Shown here piece after piece: positions 1 through 8,497 of a stretch of 64,000 nt of DNA (its first letter is position 1; each line of letters opens with the position of its first letter). The notes beneath the pieces are model-generated. The model worked only from the letters and a program-made list of their open reading frames with translations, searched no databases and had not been told where the DNA came from. The stretch is from Rhodospirillales bacterium 70-18 (GTDB lineage: Bacteria > Pseudomonadota > Alphaproteobacteria > Acetobacterales > Acetobacteraceae). The stretch spans positions 281,581 through 345,580 of the forward strand of contig MKWE01000056.1 in assembly GCA_001899585.1 (NCBI GenBank), in the 5' to 3' direction. The translations under genes and the position numbers were made by a program.

Positions 1-1
1 G

Positions 2-46
2 GCCGGGCCGCCCGCGCATCGTCGGGCAGAAGAGGGGGCGTCATGA
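2..46 (+). CDS. 3' end of an upstream gene (partial)
   Basis: A frame open from base 2 ends at TGA 44-46 and would encode the last 14 residues of a protein starting before the window. Its stop overlaps the next ATG as ATGA, the usual sign of translational coupling. No function can be read from so short a tail, and it could be chance because stop codons are rare in GC-rich DNA. Confidence 0.25.
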   Translation, partial: AGPPAHRRAEEGAS

Positions 47-1119
47 CGCGCAAGCTACGGGTGGGCATCGCCGGCCTGGGCCGGATCTTCGACTTGAACG
101 TGCTGGGTTATCGCGACAATCCGGACGTCGAGATTGCCGCCCTGTGCGATGCCTCGCCCGAGGCGCTGGACCAGCGCGGTGCGGCGCTACCCGACGCCCG
201 CCGCACCCGGGATTTCCAGGAGATGCTCGGCTGGGAACTCGACCTGGTCGACATCCTCACGCCGCACCCGCTGCACCAGGACATGGCGGTGGCGGCCCTG
301 CGCGCCGGCGCACACGTCTCGGTGCAGAAGCCGATGGCGCTGACCCTCGCCGAATGCGACGCAATGATCACAGCGGCGCAGCAGGCCGGCCGCCGGCTCA
401 AGTTATTCGAGAACTTTGTATTCTATCCGCCGCTGGTGAAGGCGCGCGACCTGCTGCGCGAAGGCGCCATCGGCCGCCCGATGCATTTCCGCATGCAGGT
501 GGTGATCGGTGACCGCAGCAACGCTTGGCACGTACCCCCATCGGCCAATGCCTGGCGCCAGCACCTCGGTGCCGCGGGCCAGGGCGGCCCGCTGGTGTTC
601 GATCACGGCCACCACCTGATGGCCGTCGCCCTGTGGCTGTTCGGCGACGCGCGCGACGGCTTCGCCTGCATCGAGACCACCCGCACACCCGCCGGCAGCA
701 TGCTCGACGCGCCGGCAACGCTGATGTGGCGCCATCGCGACCCTCCCGTGCACACCATGTGGGACGTAAGCCTGGCGCTGCAGATGCGCGTGCGGACCGA
801 CTATTATGCCAGCCATGAGCGCTTCGAGATCCAAGGTGAGGCCGGCAGCATCGTCGTCAGCCGCTGCTCCGATCGGCTGCTCGACGAGCCGGTGCTGACC
901 CTGTACCGTGATGGCGAGGTGCGCGCCTTCCACAACATCGACGCCGATTGGGGCAACAGCTTCCGCCTCTCGACCCGCCATTTCGTCGACGTGCTGCGCG
1001 GCCGCGAACCGCTGCAGATCCTCACCGGCGAGGAAGGCCGCCGCGTGATCCAACTGCACCACACGCTCGTGCAATCGAGCCGGCAGCGCCGCATGCTGAC
1101 CGTCGGCGACGATAGCTGA
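43..1119 (+). CDS. Gfo/Idh/MocA family NAD(P)-dependent oxidoreductase
   Basis: This 358-residue cytoplasmic protein begins with a Rossmann dinucleotide-binding motif (GIAGLGRI, residues 8-15). It has the family's EKP signature in the form QKP (residues 95-97), followed by the larger alpha/beta substrate domain. The family oxidises or reduces sugars, inositols and related polyols with NAD(P). The usual glutamate of EKP is glutamine here, which occurs in some members. The start is supported by a GA-rich ribosome site (GAGGGGG) just upstream of ATG 43. It lies ahead of a GntR regulator and near an OtnK/OtnC pair, so a role in hydroxy-acid or sugar-acid catabolism is plausible. The substrate cannot be told from sequence. 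Confidence 0.85.
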   Translation: MTRKLRVGIAGLGRIFDLNVLGYRDNPDVEIAALCDASPEALDQRGAALPDARRTRDFQEMLGWELDLVDILTPHPLHQDMAVAALRAGAHVSVQKPMALTLAECDAMITAAQQAGRRLKLFENFVFYPPLVKARDLLREGAIGRPMHFRMQVVIGDRSNAWHVPPSANAWRQHLGAAGQGGPLVFDHGHHLMAVALWLFGDARDGFACIETTRTPAGSMLDAPATLMWRHRDPPVHTMWDVSLALQMRVRTDYYASHERFEIQGEAGSIVVSRCSDRLLDEPVLTLYRDGEVRAFHNIDADWGNSFRLSTRHFVDVLRGREPLQILTGEEGRRVIQLHHTLVQSSRQRRMLTVGDDS

Positions 1120-1269
1120 CGCGGCGCCGACGCACCCGCACCCGGCGCCCTGGTGCGGCGTATCGATACCACGCTCTCCGAAGCGGTGGGTTGATGTGGC
1201 CCCGGAAGCACCAGCGGTCTGGCCAAGGCTCACGGGTCGCGACATGCCGCCCCACGCGTGCTAGTGCAT

Positions 1270-1281
1270 TATAATGATTAT
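1270..1281 (+). promoter_or_regulatory. -10 element and palindrome ahead of the GntR regulator
   Basis: TATAAT, a perfect -10 hexamer, occupies 1270-1275 and overlaps the 11-base palindrome ATAATGATTAT (1271-1281). No good -35 is visible 16-18 bases upstream. The position suggests that the regulator's promoter is covered by an operator, possibly its own. The same bases contain the ATG at 1274, which argues that translation starts later, at 1325. Confidence 0.4.
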
Positions 1282-1324
1282 CAGGACACCCGAGACGGAC
1301 GGCTCAGGGCCCCATTGGTCCACA

Positions 1325-2008
1325 ATGGCGCGATCGAGCCTGTCCATGCAGGTCTATGCGGAACTCGAAGCCGCGCTGTTCGAGGGGCGGCTTTTCCCTG
1401 GCCAGCGTCTCAAGATCCGCGACCTCGCCGCCGCGATGGGCGTATCTGAAACGCCGGTGCGGGAGGCGATCATGCAGTTGGTTCGAACCGGCGCACTCCG
1501 GATGGAAACCGCCCGCGCCATCACCGTCGCGGGGCTTACGCTGGCCCAGTATCTGGAACTGCGCACCATCCGCTTCGAGCTGGAAGGGCTGGCGGTGGAG
1601 GAGGCTGCCCGCCGTGCCACCCGCGAGGAGATCGACGCCCTGGCCGCCGCGCACGAGCAACTGATGGCCGCCGAGGCGGCGCACGACGCGGCGGCGGCCA
1701 ACAAGGCGAACTGGGCGTTCCATGGCGGGCTCTATCGCGCTGCGCGCATGCCCCAGCTGATGGAGATCATCAACACGATATGGCACCGCAACGGCCCCAT
1801 GCATGCGCTGCATTATCCGGACGCGCCGCCCACCTATCCCGGCCGGCACCGCCATCTCGACATTCTTGACGCGCTGCGCGCAGCCGACCCGGCGGCGGCC
1901 CGTGCGGCGCTTCGCGCCGACCTCGTCGAGGGCGGAGCCAACCTTGTGCGCCTCCTGGCGGAGCGGGAGGCCAAGGGCTCGGCGCCGGCACCAGGAAAGA
2001 AGCGGTAG
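1325..2008 (+). CDS. GntR family transcriptional regulator (FadR/FCD subfamily)
   Basis: The N-terminal third is a winged helix-turn-helix whose recognition helix includes VSETPVREAI. The rest is an all-helical FCD ligand-binding domain of about 150 residues, typical of regulators that sense small carboxylates. With the start at 1325 the protein has 227 residues and begins MARSSLSMQVYAELEAAL, the normal family N-terminus. An in-frame ATG at 1274 would add 17 residues but lies inside a TATAAT box. It is followed four bases later by the convergent amidase stop. It probably represses the surrounding catabolic genes. The ligand is unknown. Confidence 0.85.
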   Translation: MARSSLSMQVYAELEAALFEGRLFPGQRLKIRDLAAAMGVSETPVREAIMQLVRTGALRMETARAITVAGLTLAQYLELRTIRFELEGLAVEEAARRATREEIDALAAAHEQLMAAEAAHDAAAANKANWAFHGGLYRAARMPQLMEIINTIWHRNGPMHALHYPDAPPTYPGRHRHLDILDALRAADPAAARAALRADLVEGGANLVRLLAEREAKGSAPAPGKKR

Positions 2009-2012
2009 CGCT

Positions 2013-3428
2013 CTAAGCCAGCGGCGGGCGATGCTGCGCCCAAGGCCGTGCCGCCTCGAAGGCGGCGCTGGCCTGCAGCACGCCGAGGTCGTCGAACCGG
2101 CGCCCGACGATCTGCAGGCCGACCGGCAAGCCGGCGGGGGTAAAGCCGCACGGCACGCTGGCAGCCGGGCTGCCGGACCAGTTGAACGGGTAGGAGAGTT
2201 CGGCCCACATCAGCCAGTCCCACTCGTGCTGCGGCCAGTGCGCGGGCTGCAGCCGGTCCGCCGGAAAAGCGGCCACGCTCACCGCCGGAGAGAGCAGGAA
2301 GTCGAACCCCTCCATGAACTCGTGGATCGCCTGCACATAGGCGAACCGCCGCGTGCGCATCTCCATGAACTGCTGCACCGTGAACCCGGCGGCATGGCGG
2401 ATCATCGCCACGAACCCCGGGTCCATCCGGCTCTCGAACTTGGGCAGGCTCGCCAGCCGCGCCGTGAACGTCGCCGGCCAGAAGAACCGCACCAGCTCCG
2501 GCCCCAGCTTGCCCCAGGCAGGCGTCACTTCCTCGACATGGGCGCCCATCTCCTCGAACGCCTTCACCGCCTTCTCCACCGCGTCGGCGACCTCGGGGTC
2601 CACGCGCGCATGACCCAGGTCCCGGGTGTAGCCGATCCTGCGGCCCTTCATGCTGGCCGCGTGCAGGCGGCCCACATAGTCGTCCGGCCCGGCTTCGAGC
2701 GAGGTGTAGTCCCACACATGCGGCCCGGCCATCGCCGCGGTCATGTAGGCGGCATCCTCCACGGTGCGCGTCAGCGGCCCGATATGCGTGGCCAGGTCGT
2801 TGTTGGACATCGGCCAGTTCGGCACCCGCCCATGTGTCGGCTTGAAGCCGTACACGCCCGAGAAATGCGCGGGCATGCGGATCGAGCCGGCGCCGTCGCC
2901 ACCCTGGTGCAGCGGCCCATAGCCGCACGCCGCCGCCACCGCCGCTCCCGAGGACGACGCCCCCGCGTTCAGGCCCTTGCCCCAGGGATTATGGGTGATG
3001 CCCGAGATCGGCGCCTGGCTGACGCCCTTCCACCCCCATTCCGCGGCCGAGGTCGTCTTGCCGACGATCACCCCGCCCGCCTCGTACAGGCGCGTCACGC
3101 AGGGCGCATCCACATCGGGGATCGTCCCCTGCGTGATCACCGAGGCGAAATCCGTCTGGATGCCCTTGGTGTGCTGCAGGTCCTTGATGGTGAAGGGAAC
3201 GCCTTCCAGCAGCCGCGGCGTGCCGCGGTTCAGGAACACATCCTCCGACCTGCGGGCCGCGGCCAGGGCATGGTCGGGGGTGAGGCGCATCATGGCGTTC
3301 ACCCTGGGCTCGACCGCCTCCATGCGCGCCAGCACGGCTTTCGCCACCTCGACGGGCGAAAGCGCGCGCGCGCGGTACAGCGCCGCAAGCTCGCTCACGC
3401 CAAGAAACCCGATTTCGTCCGATGTCAT
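2013..3428 (-). CDS. amidase signature family hydrolase
   Basis: A 471-residue protein of the amidase signature family, which hydrolyses carboxamides with a Ser-cisSer-Lys triad. The expected lysine is in FTIKDLQ (about residue 82). The glycine/serine-rich stretch GASSSGAAVAAACG and a later GAGSIRMPA segment hold the serines. The C-terminal end carries the family sequence GLPVGLQIVGRRFDD. Its length is normal. It lies downstream of a leftward binding-protein gene (3544-5121) and the aminotransferase, so the three may be co-transcribed. The real substrate amide is not predictable, and the same family includes GatA, but nothing here suggests tRNA amidation. Confidence 0.88.
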   Translation of the reverse strand: MTSDEIGFLGVSELAALYRARALSPVEVAKAVLARMEAVEPRVNAMMRLTPDHALAAARRSEDVFLNRGTPRLLEGVPFTIKDLQHTKGIQTDFASVITQGTIPDVDAPCVTRLYEAGGVIVGKTTSAAEWGWKGVSQAPISGITHNPWGKGLNAGASSSGAAVAAACGYGPLHQGGDGAGSIRMPAHFSGVYGFKPTHGRVPNWPMSNNDLATHIGPLTRTVEDAAYMTAAMAGPHVWDYTSLEAGPDDYVGRLHAASMKGRRIGYTRDLGHARVDPEVADAVEKAVKAFEEMGAHVEEVTPAWGKLGPELVRFFWPATFTARLASLPKFESRMDPGFVAMIRHAAGFTVQQFMEMRTRRFAYVQAIHEFMEGFDFLLSPAVSVAAFPADRLQPAHWPQHEWDWLMWAELSYPFNWSGSPAASVPCGFTPAGLPVGLQIVGRRFDDLGVLQASAAFEAARPWAQHRPPLA

Positions 3429-3509
3429 GCCAGGAAGCTCGTCTGTTGCCGCGGGGAACGCACGCCGCGAAGGCGCCGGGCCCCTTGGGGATGCCGCGGC
3501 GCCCTCACA

Positions 3510-3543
3510 GGCATCGCCGCCCCGTCGCCGGGGCGGCGATGCC
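3510..3543 (-). terminator. strong hairpin just after the binding-protein gene
   Basis: Perfect 14-base arms (GGCATCGCCGCCCC at 3510-3523 and its complement at 3530-3543) enclose a six-base loop and abut the stop codon at 3544. There is no T-run on the minus strand, so it is a terminator or mRNA-stabilising hairpin rather than a canonical intrinsic terminator. It would separate expression of the binding protein from the amidase. Confidence 0.5.
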
Positions 3544-5121
3544 TCAGGCCTTCTTCAGATTATAGAACAGCGGGAAGCCATTGAGCATCCCGGTGAGGTT
3601 TGTCCGGAACGCAAACGGCTGCAACCATGCGCCGGTCGGGATGTAGGGCACGTCCTGCCAGGCTTGCAGTTGGATGTCCTGGCAGATGCGCTTCTGTTCC
3701 TCGGGCGACGACGAGTCCATGAACTGGTCGCGCAACGCCTCGATCTTCGCCGATTCCGGCCAGCCGAGCGGCCCGGCGGCCCCCATGCCGCGCAGGTAGG
3801 ACTGCGTCGCCGGCGAGGTGGCGATGATGCCTGGGATGTAGTTGCACCAGACGTTCCAGCCGCCCTTCTCGATGCTCCCGCGGTTCGACAGCCGCGGCAG
3901 CACCGTGCCCCAGTCGAGCGCCTGGTAGTCCAGGTTCACCCCCACCTTGCGGAACATGTCGGCCGCGAGCTCGCTCATCGCGTTCAGCGCCGGCAGATCC
4001 GTCGGCACCAGGAAGACCACGCGCTCGCCCTTGTAGCCGGCGGCCTGCAGGTCGCGCTTCACCTTGTCGAGGCTGCGCGGGCCGGTCATCACCTCCAGCC
4101 CCGCCTCGCTGGCGTTCGGGCTGCCAGGCAGGAAGAAGCCGCAACGGTCGTTCCACAGCGACTTGTCGTCGCCCATCACCGCCTGCATGTAGTCGGTCTG
4201 GTTCACCCCGGCCAGGAAGGCGCGGCGCATCGCCGGATTGTTGAACGGCGGCTGCAGGCAGTTGAAGCGGATCATGCCCATCAGGCCGCCGCGCTCCTTG
4301 GCCTCCACCCGGATGTCCTTGCGGCGCTTCAGCAGGGGCAGCAGGTCCGGCTGCGGCTGCTCCCACCAGTCGACCTCGCCGGTCTGCAGCGCCGCGGCGG
4401 CGGTGGCGGCATCGGGGATGGTGTGCCACTCGACACGGTCGACATAGGCGATCTTCGGGCCGGCCGCGAAGCTCGGCGTGCCGCCGGAACGGGGCACATA
4501 ACCGGTGAACTTCTCGTAGACGGCGAGCGAGCCCGCCACGCGCTCACCGGCGATGAAGCGGAACGGCCCGCTGCCGACCATCTCGGTCACCTGCACGTTC
4601 GGGGGCGTGCTCGCCAGGCGCTCGGGCATGACCGGGCAGAACAGCGACGGCTTGCCCAGCGCCAGCGGCAGCATCGGGTAGGGCTTCTTCAACCGGAACT
4701 GGAACACCCGGTCCGAGACGGCCTTCAGCTCGTCCGTCACCGCGCGCAGCCCCTGTCCCAGCGCGTCGGACTGGCTCCAGCGGTTGATGCTGGCCACCGC
4801 GTCGCGCGCCAGCACGGGTGTGCCGTCGTGGAACTTCAGGCCCTCGCGCAGCGTGATCGTCCACTTCCTGCCGTCGTCCTCGATGACGTGGCCTTCCACC
4901 ATCTGCGGCTGCGGCTGGAAGTTGTCGTCCCAGCCATAGAGCTGGTCGAACACCAGAAACCCGTGGGTGCGGGTCACCAGCGCCGAGGCGAACACCGGGT
5001 CGATCGCGGCCAGGTCGGCCTGCGGCACGAACTTCACGGTGCTCCGCGGCTGCGCCACCGCCGGCAATGCGAGCGAGGATGCGGCGGCGGCCGAGCTGGC
5101 AAGGAAGTGACGGCGTTTCAT
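3544..5121 (-). CDS. ABC transporter substrate-binding protein, family 5 (dipeptide type)
   Basis: A 525-residue periplasmic binding protein of the SBP_bac_5 family. It starts MKRRHFLASSAAAAS, a twin-arginine (Tat) signal with an RRxFL motif and a hydrophobic stretch ending near ALPAVAQ. The mature part has family features such as WTITLREGLKFHDGTPV and the GSGPFRF segment. GGGAG lies about nine bases before the ATG. The frame is open upstream to 5226, but the signal peptide fixes the start. It resembles the two binding proteins at 23.6 and 25.6 kb. No permease or ATPase is adjacent, so it may feed a transporter encoded elsewhere. The ligand is unknown; many family members bind compounds other than peptides. 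Confidence 0.87.
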   Translation of the reverse strand: MKRRHFLASSAAAASSLALPAVAQPRSTVKFVPQADLAAIDPVFASALVTRTHGFLVFDQLYGWDDNFQPQPQMVEGHVIEDDGRKWTITLREGLKFHDGTPVLARDAVASINRWSQSDALGQGLRAVTDELKAVSDRVFQFRLKKPYPMLPLALGKPSLFCPVMPERLASTPPNVQVTEMVGSGPFRFIAGERVAGSLAVYEKFTGYVPRSGGTPSFAAGPKIAYVDRVEWHTIPDAATAAAALQTGEVDWWEQPQPDLLPLLKRRKDIRVEAKERGGLMGMIRFNCLQPPFNNPAMRRAFLAGVNQTDYMQAVMGDDKSLWNDRCGFFLPGSPNASEAGLEVMTGPRSLDKVKRDLQAAGYKGERVVFLVPTDLPALNAMSELAADMFRKVGVNLDYQALDWGTVLPRLSNRGSIEKGGWNVWCNYIPGIIATSPATQSYLRGMGAAGPLGWPESAKIEALRDQFMDSSSPEEQKRICQDIQLQAWQDVPYIPTGAWLQPFAFRTNLTGMLNGFPLFYNLKKA

Positions 5122-5280
5122 CAAGCGTTCTCCCACATGATTGGCAATTGGGTGGCGGCGGGCGGAACAGCCGCCCTGAACGGACCGACGCCTGATCCGC
5201 CCCCTTCGGGGCGCCATCCGGCGCAAAGCCGCGCCGTCGACGGCGCCCCGGCCTCGGTGCGAGGGCGCGCCGGCATCACA

Positions 5281-6507
5281 CTAGGTTGCCGCCACGGCCG
5301 CGAAGCCGTGGCCGGCCGCCTCCAGCGCGGCGGCGATGTCGGCCTCGGTGTGCGCCGCGGAGAGGAACATGTTGTGCCGCGGGTGAAAATAGACGCCGTG
5401 ACGCAAGGCGGTGGCACAGAACACCTCGCCTTTGCGCGCGCCTGGATCGTCATCGAACAGCACCATCGGCATCTGCGCCGGTCCGGTCTGGCGCAGGCCA
5501 AGGCCATGACGCCGCGCGCCCTCCGCCAGACCGTCGCGCAACATCCGGCCCAGGCGTTCAATACGCGCCGGAACGTCGTCGCGCTGCACCACCCGCAGCG
5601 TGGCCAGCGCCGCGGCCATCGGCACCGCGCCACACCAGAACGAACCGGTTACGAAAATCCGCGCCGCCGGGTCGCGCAGCCATTCCGCCCCGGTCACCGC
5701 CGACAGGGCACGGCCGTTGGCGATCGCCTTGCTCCAGGCACTCAGGTCGGGCCGAACGCCCAGCAACTCCCAACTGCCGCCGGTGTGCAGGCGCATGCCG
5801 GCGCGCACTTCATCGAGCATCAGCGCCGCCCCCGCCGCGTCGCACAGCTCGCGCGCCGCGACGGCGAACGCGACGGTCGGCATCTCCTGGTCACGCCCGA
5901 GGTCGTGGCGGAACGCGCTGACGATCACGCCCGCCAGGTCGTCGCCAGCCTCCCGCGCCGCGGCGCGCAGGCTGTCGATGTCGTTGAACTCGTAGTGCAG
6001 CAGATGCGCGCGGTCCTCGGCCGTCACGCCCAGCAGCGAGGGCGAGGCCCACGGCACCGCGCCGTGATAGGCGCCGCGCGCCACCAGCACCTTGCGCCGG
6101 CCGGTCGCCGCCCGCGCGATCGTCAAGCACGTTGTGGTGGCGTCGGTGCCGTTCTTCTGGAACATCGCCCAGGCGGCATGCGGCAGCATGGCCACCAACT
6201 GCTCCGCCAGCTCGACCATCACCTCGGCCGGGCCGTTCAGGCAGTCGCCCATGCGCCGCTGGCGCTCGGCCGCCTCCTCGACCTCGGGGTGCAGATGGCC
6301 GAGCAGATTGGGCCCCCAGCTGCACATGAAGTCGACGAAACGCCGCCCGTCCACGTCCCATAAATGCGCGCCCTCGCCGCGCGCGAAGAACTGGGGGTAG
6401 CCCTCGGGCAGCTTGGCGGCATGCAGGTGGCCCCACATCCCCCCTGGCACGACGCGCGCGGCACGGGCGCGCAGGGCGGTATCCGCGGAGTTGGAAACTG
6501 CGTCCAT
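5281..6507 (-). CDS. class III PLP-dependent aminotransferase (glutamate-1-semialdehyde aminomutase-like)
   Basis: This 408-residue enzyme matches the class III aminotransferase fold. Early residues GMWGHLHAAKLPEGYP and FMCSWGPNLLGHLHPEV resemble glutamate-1-semialdehyde 2,1-aminomutases. LMLDEVRAGMR is the cofactor-ring aspartate region, and AWSKAIANGRALSAV contains the predicted Schiff-base lysine. A second start far upstream is possible, but ATG at 6507 has a good GGGAAGG site. A palindrome lies between it and the divergent otnK. Because it sits in a catabolic locus, a role in amino-sugar or amino-acid degradation is more likely than tetrapyrrole synthesis. That is inference from context. 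Confidence 0.82.
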   Translation of the reverse strand: MDAVSNSADTALRARAARVVPGGMWGHLHAAKLPEGYPQFFARGEGAHLWDVDGRRFVDFMCSWGPNLLGHLHPEVEEAAERQRRMGDCLNGPAEVMVELAEQLVAMLPHAAWAMFQKNGTDATTTCLTIARAATGRRKVLVARGAYHGAVPWASPSLLGVTAEDRAHLLHYEFNDIDSLRAAAREAGDDLAGVIVSAFRHDLGRDQEMPTVAFAVAARELCDAAGAALMLDEVRAGMRLHTGGSWELLGVRPDLSAWSKAIANGRALSAVTGAEWLRDPAARIFVTGSFWCGAVPMAAALATLRVVQRDDVPARIERLGRMLRDGLAEGARRHGLGLRQTGPAQMPMVLFDDDPGARKGEVFCATALRHGVYFHPRHNMFLSAAHTEADIAAALEAAGHGFAAVAAT

Positions 6508-6531
6508 GATGACCTTCCCGCAATTGATATT

Positions 6532-6541
6532 TGATATATCA
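6532..6541. promoter_or_regulatory. AT-rich palindrome between divergent aminotransferase and otnK
   Basis: TGATATATCA is a perfect 10-base palindrome in the only AT-rich stretch of the 64-base divergent gap, preceded by TTGATATT. GntR/FCD regulators commonly bind short AT-rich palindromes of this kind, and a GntR gene lies about 4.5 kb away. It could control both genes. No footprint or consensus comparison is available. Confidence 0.4.
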
Positions 6542-6571
6542 TTCTTGAAAATTGCCTGCAAGGAGACTCGC

Positions 6572-7846
6572 ATGGGATCGCCGCTCACCTTCGGCGCACT
6601 GGCCGACGACTTCACCGGCGCGGTTGAACTGGCCGCGATGCTGCGCGCCGCCGGCGCGCGTGCCATGGTGCATGTCGGCCCCGGCAGCCTGCCGGACCGT
6701 CCCCCGGAGGTCGATGCCATCGTGGTCGCGCTGCGCACCCGCGCCGCGCCCGCCGGCGAAGCGGTCGCCATCTCCCGCCAGGTGGCGCAGCAACTGCGGC
6801 GCCTGGGCGCCCGGCAACTGTTCCTGAAATACTGCGCTACCTTCGACAGTCTGCCGGCCGGCAACATCGGCAATGTCGCCGAGGTGCTGCGCGAGGTCGC
6901 CGGCGCGGCCCCGGTGCTGTTCTGCCCGACCTATCCGGAGGCCGCGCGCACCGTGTTTCGCGGCCACATGTTCGTCGGCGGTCAGTTGCTGGCGGACTCG
7001 CCCAAGCGGCACGACCCGCTCACCCCCATGACCAATTCGAATCTCGCCGAGGTTCTCGCCCTCCAGACCAGCCTGGCCGTCGACATCCTGCCCTACGAGG
7101 TGGTGGCCGCCGGCGCCGCGGCGATTCACACCCATGCCGAGGCGTGCCACGCCGCGGGCAGGCCGTTCCTGATCGCCGACTCCATCCTGCCGGAGGATCT
7201 GCGCCAGATCGCGGCGGCAAGCTGCGACTGGCCGGTGATGACCGGCGGCGCCTCGGTGGCGGCGTATTTCCCGTCGCTCTGGGTCGCGCGAGGCTGGATG
7301 CGGCCCAGCGAACAGCCATCGCTGCCTGGCACGCCCGGTCCCGCCGCCGTTCTCGCCGGAAGCTGCGCCGACCGTACCCGCGAGCAGGTCGCGGCATTCG
7401 CGCGGGATCACAAGGTGCTCGATCTCGACCCGCTCGATCCGCCCGAACAGAGCATCGCGCGCGCCCTGTCCTGGGCCAGCGAGCATATGGCCCATGCCCC
7501 CGTCTGCATCACCACCTCCGCCGATCCGGCGCGGGTTGCCGCGGCCCAGGCGGCGCTCGGCTCGATCGCCGCCGGGCGGCGCGCCGAAGCGCTGCTGGCG
7601 CGGATCGCCTCCGGCCTGGTGGAGCGCGGGCTCCGCCGCCTGCTGGTGGCCGGGGGCGAGACCTCCGGCGCCATCGTCGAGCAGCTCGGGGTCCGGTCGC
7701 TTCAGGTGGCCCCGTTTGCCGCCATCGGCGTCGGCCGCTGCCACGCCGATCACCCCGTTCCGCTCGCCCTCTGCCTGAAATCGGGCAAGCTCGGCGCCGT
7801 GGACATGTTCGCCACCACCCTTGCCGCCATGGAGCAGCCCGCATGA
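6572..7846 (+). CDS. otnK: four-carbon acid sugar kinase, OtnK-type (3-oxo-tetronate kinase)
   Basis: A 424-residue member of the OtnK/DenK kinase family (DUF1537). Known members phosphorylate 3-oxo-tetronates such as 2-dehydro-erythronate at the 4-position using ATP. The N-terminal substrate domain starts with the diagnostic ADDFTGA (residues 11-17). The C-terminal nucleotide-binding domain contains VAGGETSGAIV (about 357-367). AAGGAG six bases before ATG 6572 makes the start secure. Its stop overlaps the next start as ATGA, so it is coupled to otnC. The family assignment is strong. The exact stereoisomer used, and whether the substrate is a tetronate at all, are inferred. Confidence 0.85.
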   Translation: MGSPLTFGALADDFTGAVELAAMLRAAGARAMVHVGPGSLPDRPPEVDAIVVALRTRAAPAGEAVAISRQVAQQLRRLGARQLFLKYCATFDSLPAGNIGNVAEVLREVAGAAPVLFCPTYPEAARTVFRGHMFVGGQLLADSPKRHDPLTPMTNSNLAEVLALQTSLAVDILPYEVVAAGAAAIHTHAEACHAAGRPFLIADSILPEDLRQIAAASCDWPVMTGGASVAAYFPSLWVARGWMRPSEQPSLPGTPGPAAVLAGSCADRTREQVAAFARDHKVLDLDPLDPPEQSIARALSWASEHMAHAPVCITTSADPARVAAAQAALGSIAAGRRAEALLARIASGLVERGLRRLLVAGGETSGAIVEQLGVRSLQVAPFAAIGVGRCHADHPVPLALCLKSGKLGAVDMFATTLAAMEQPA

Positions 7847-8466
7847 GCGCAACGCTCGCCGAGGACGTCGTCACCGTCTATCAGGAACTCGGCTGCCAGC
7901 GCATGAACAGCGGCAGCTCCGGCAATGTGAGCGTGCGTGTGGGCGAGCGCATGCTCATCACGCCCACCGGCGCCACGGCGGAGTCGCTCGCCGCCGACCA
8001 GCTCGTGCTGATGCCTTTCGCGGGCCCGCCGCCCGACGGCACCCGTCCATCCAGCGAATGGTCCATGCATGGCGCGGTCTACGAGGCCTGTCCCGAGGCA
8101 GGCTGTGTCGTGCATACGCATGCCGATGCCTGCACCGCCCTCGCCTGCCGGGGTGAGGGGCTTCCCGCCTTCCATTACATGATCGCGGGCTTCGGCGGGG
8201 ACGAAGTGCCATGCGCGCCTTATGCCACCTTCGGCACCCCCTCGCTGGCCGACTCCGTGCGAAAGACCATCCCGGGCCTGAGTGCCTGTCTGCTCGCCAA
8301 CCACGGCATGATCGTCCATGGCCGCACGCCGAAGGCGGCACTCGCCGCGGCCATCCGGCTGGAGACGCTGGCGCGCCAATACCTTCTGTCAGGCCCCTCG
8401 GGAAGGCCGCGCATCCTCACCACGGCGGAGATGGCCGCGGTGCGCGAGCGCTATCGCAGCTACTGA
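7843..8466 (+). CDS. otnC: class II aldolase/adducin family, OtnC-type 3-oxo-tetronate 4-phosphate decarboxylase
   Basis: A 207-residue class II aldolase/adducin protein. The metal-binding histidines are seen in VVHTHADACTAL and in LLANHGMIV, and SSGNVSVR and PSSEWSMHG are typical family segments. Next to an OtnK kinase, such proteins decarboxylate the 3-oxo-4-phospho-acid to a triose phosphate, feeding glycolysis. It starts inside the otnK stop (ATGA). The usual dehydrogenase and isomerase partners (OtnD, OtnI) are not in the window. The Gfo/Idh oxidoreductase near the left end could supply an oxidation step, which is speculation. Confidence 0.82.
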   Translation: MSATLAEDVVTVYQELGCQRMNSGSSGNVSVRVGERMLITPTGATAESLAADQLVLMPFAGPPPDGTRPSSEWSMHGAVYEACPEAGCVVHTHADACTALACRGEGLPAFHYMIAGFGGDEVPCAPYATFGTPSLADSVRKTIPGLSACLLANHGMIVHGRTPKAALAAAIRLETLARQYLLSGPSGRPRILTTAEMAAVRERYRSY

Positions 8467-8497
8467 AGCCGGCCCGTCCGTCTACCTCCGTGACGGG

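Noticed and set aside
1803-3584. long open frame opposite the amidase
   Set aside because: It is the GC-rich antisense shadow of the amidase; its translation is arginine/histidine/proline-rich without family motifs.
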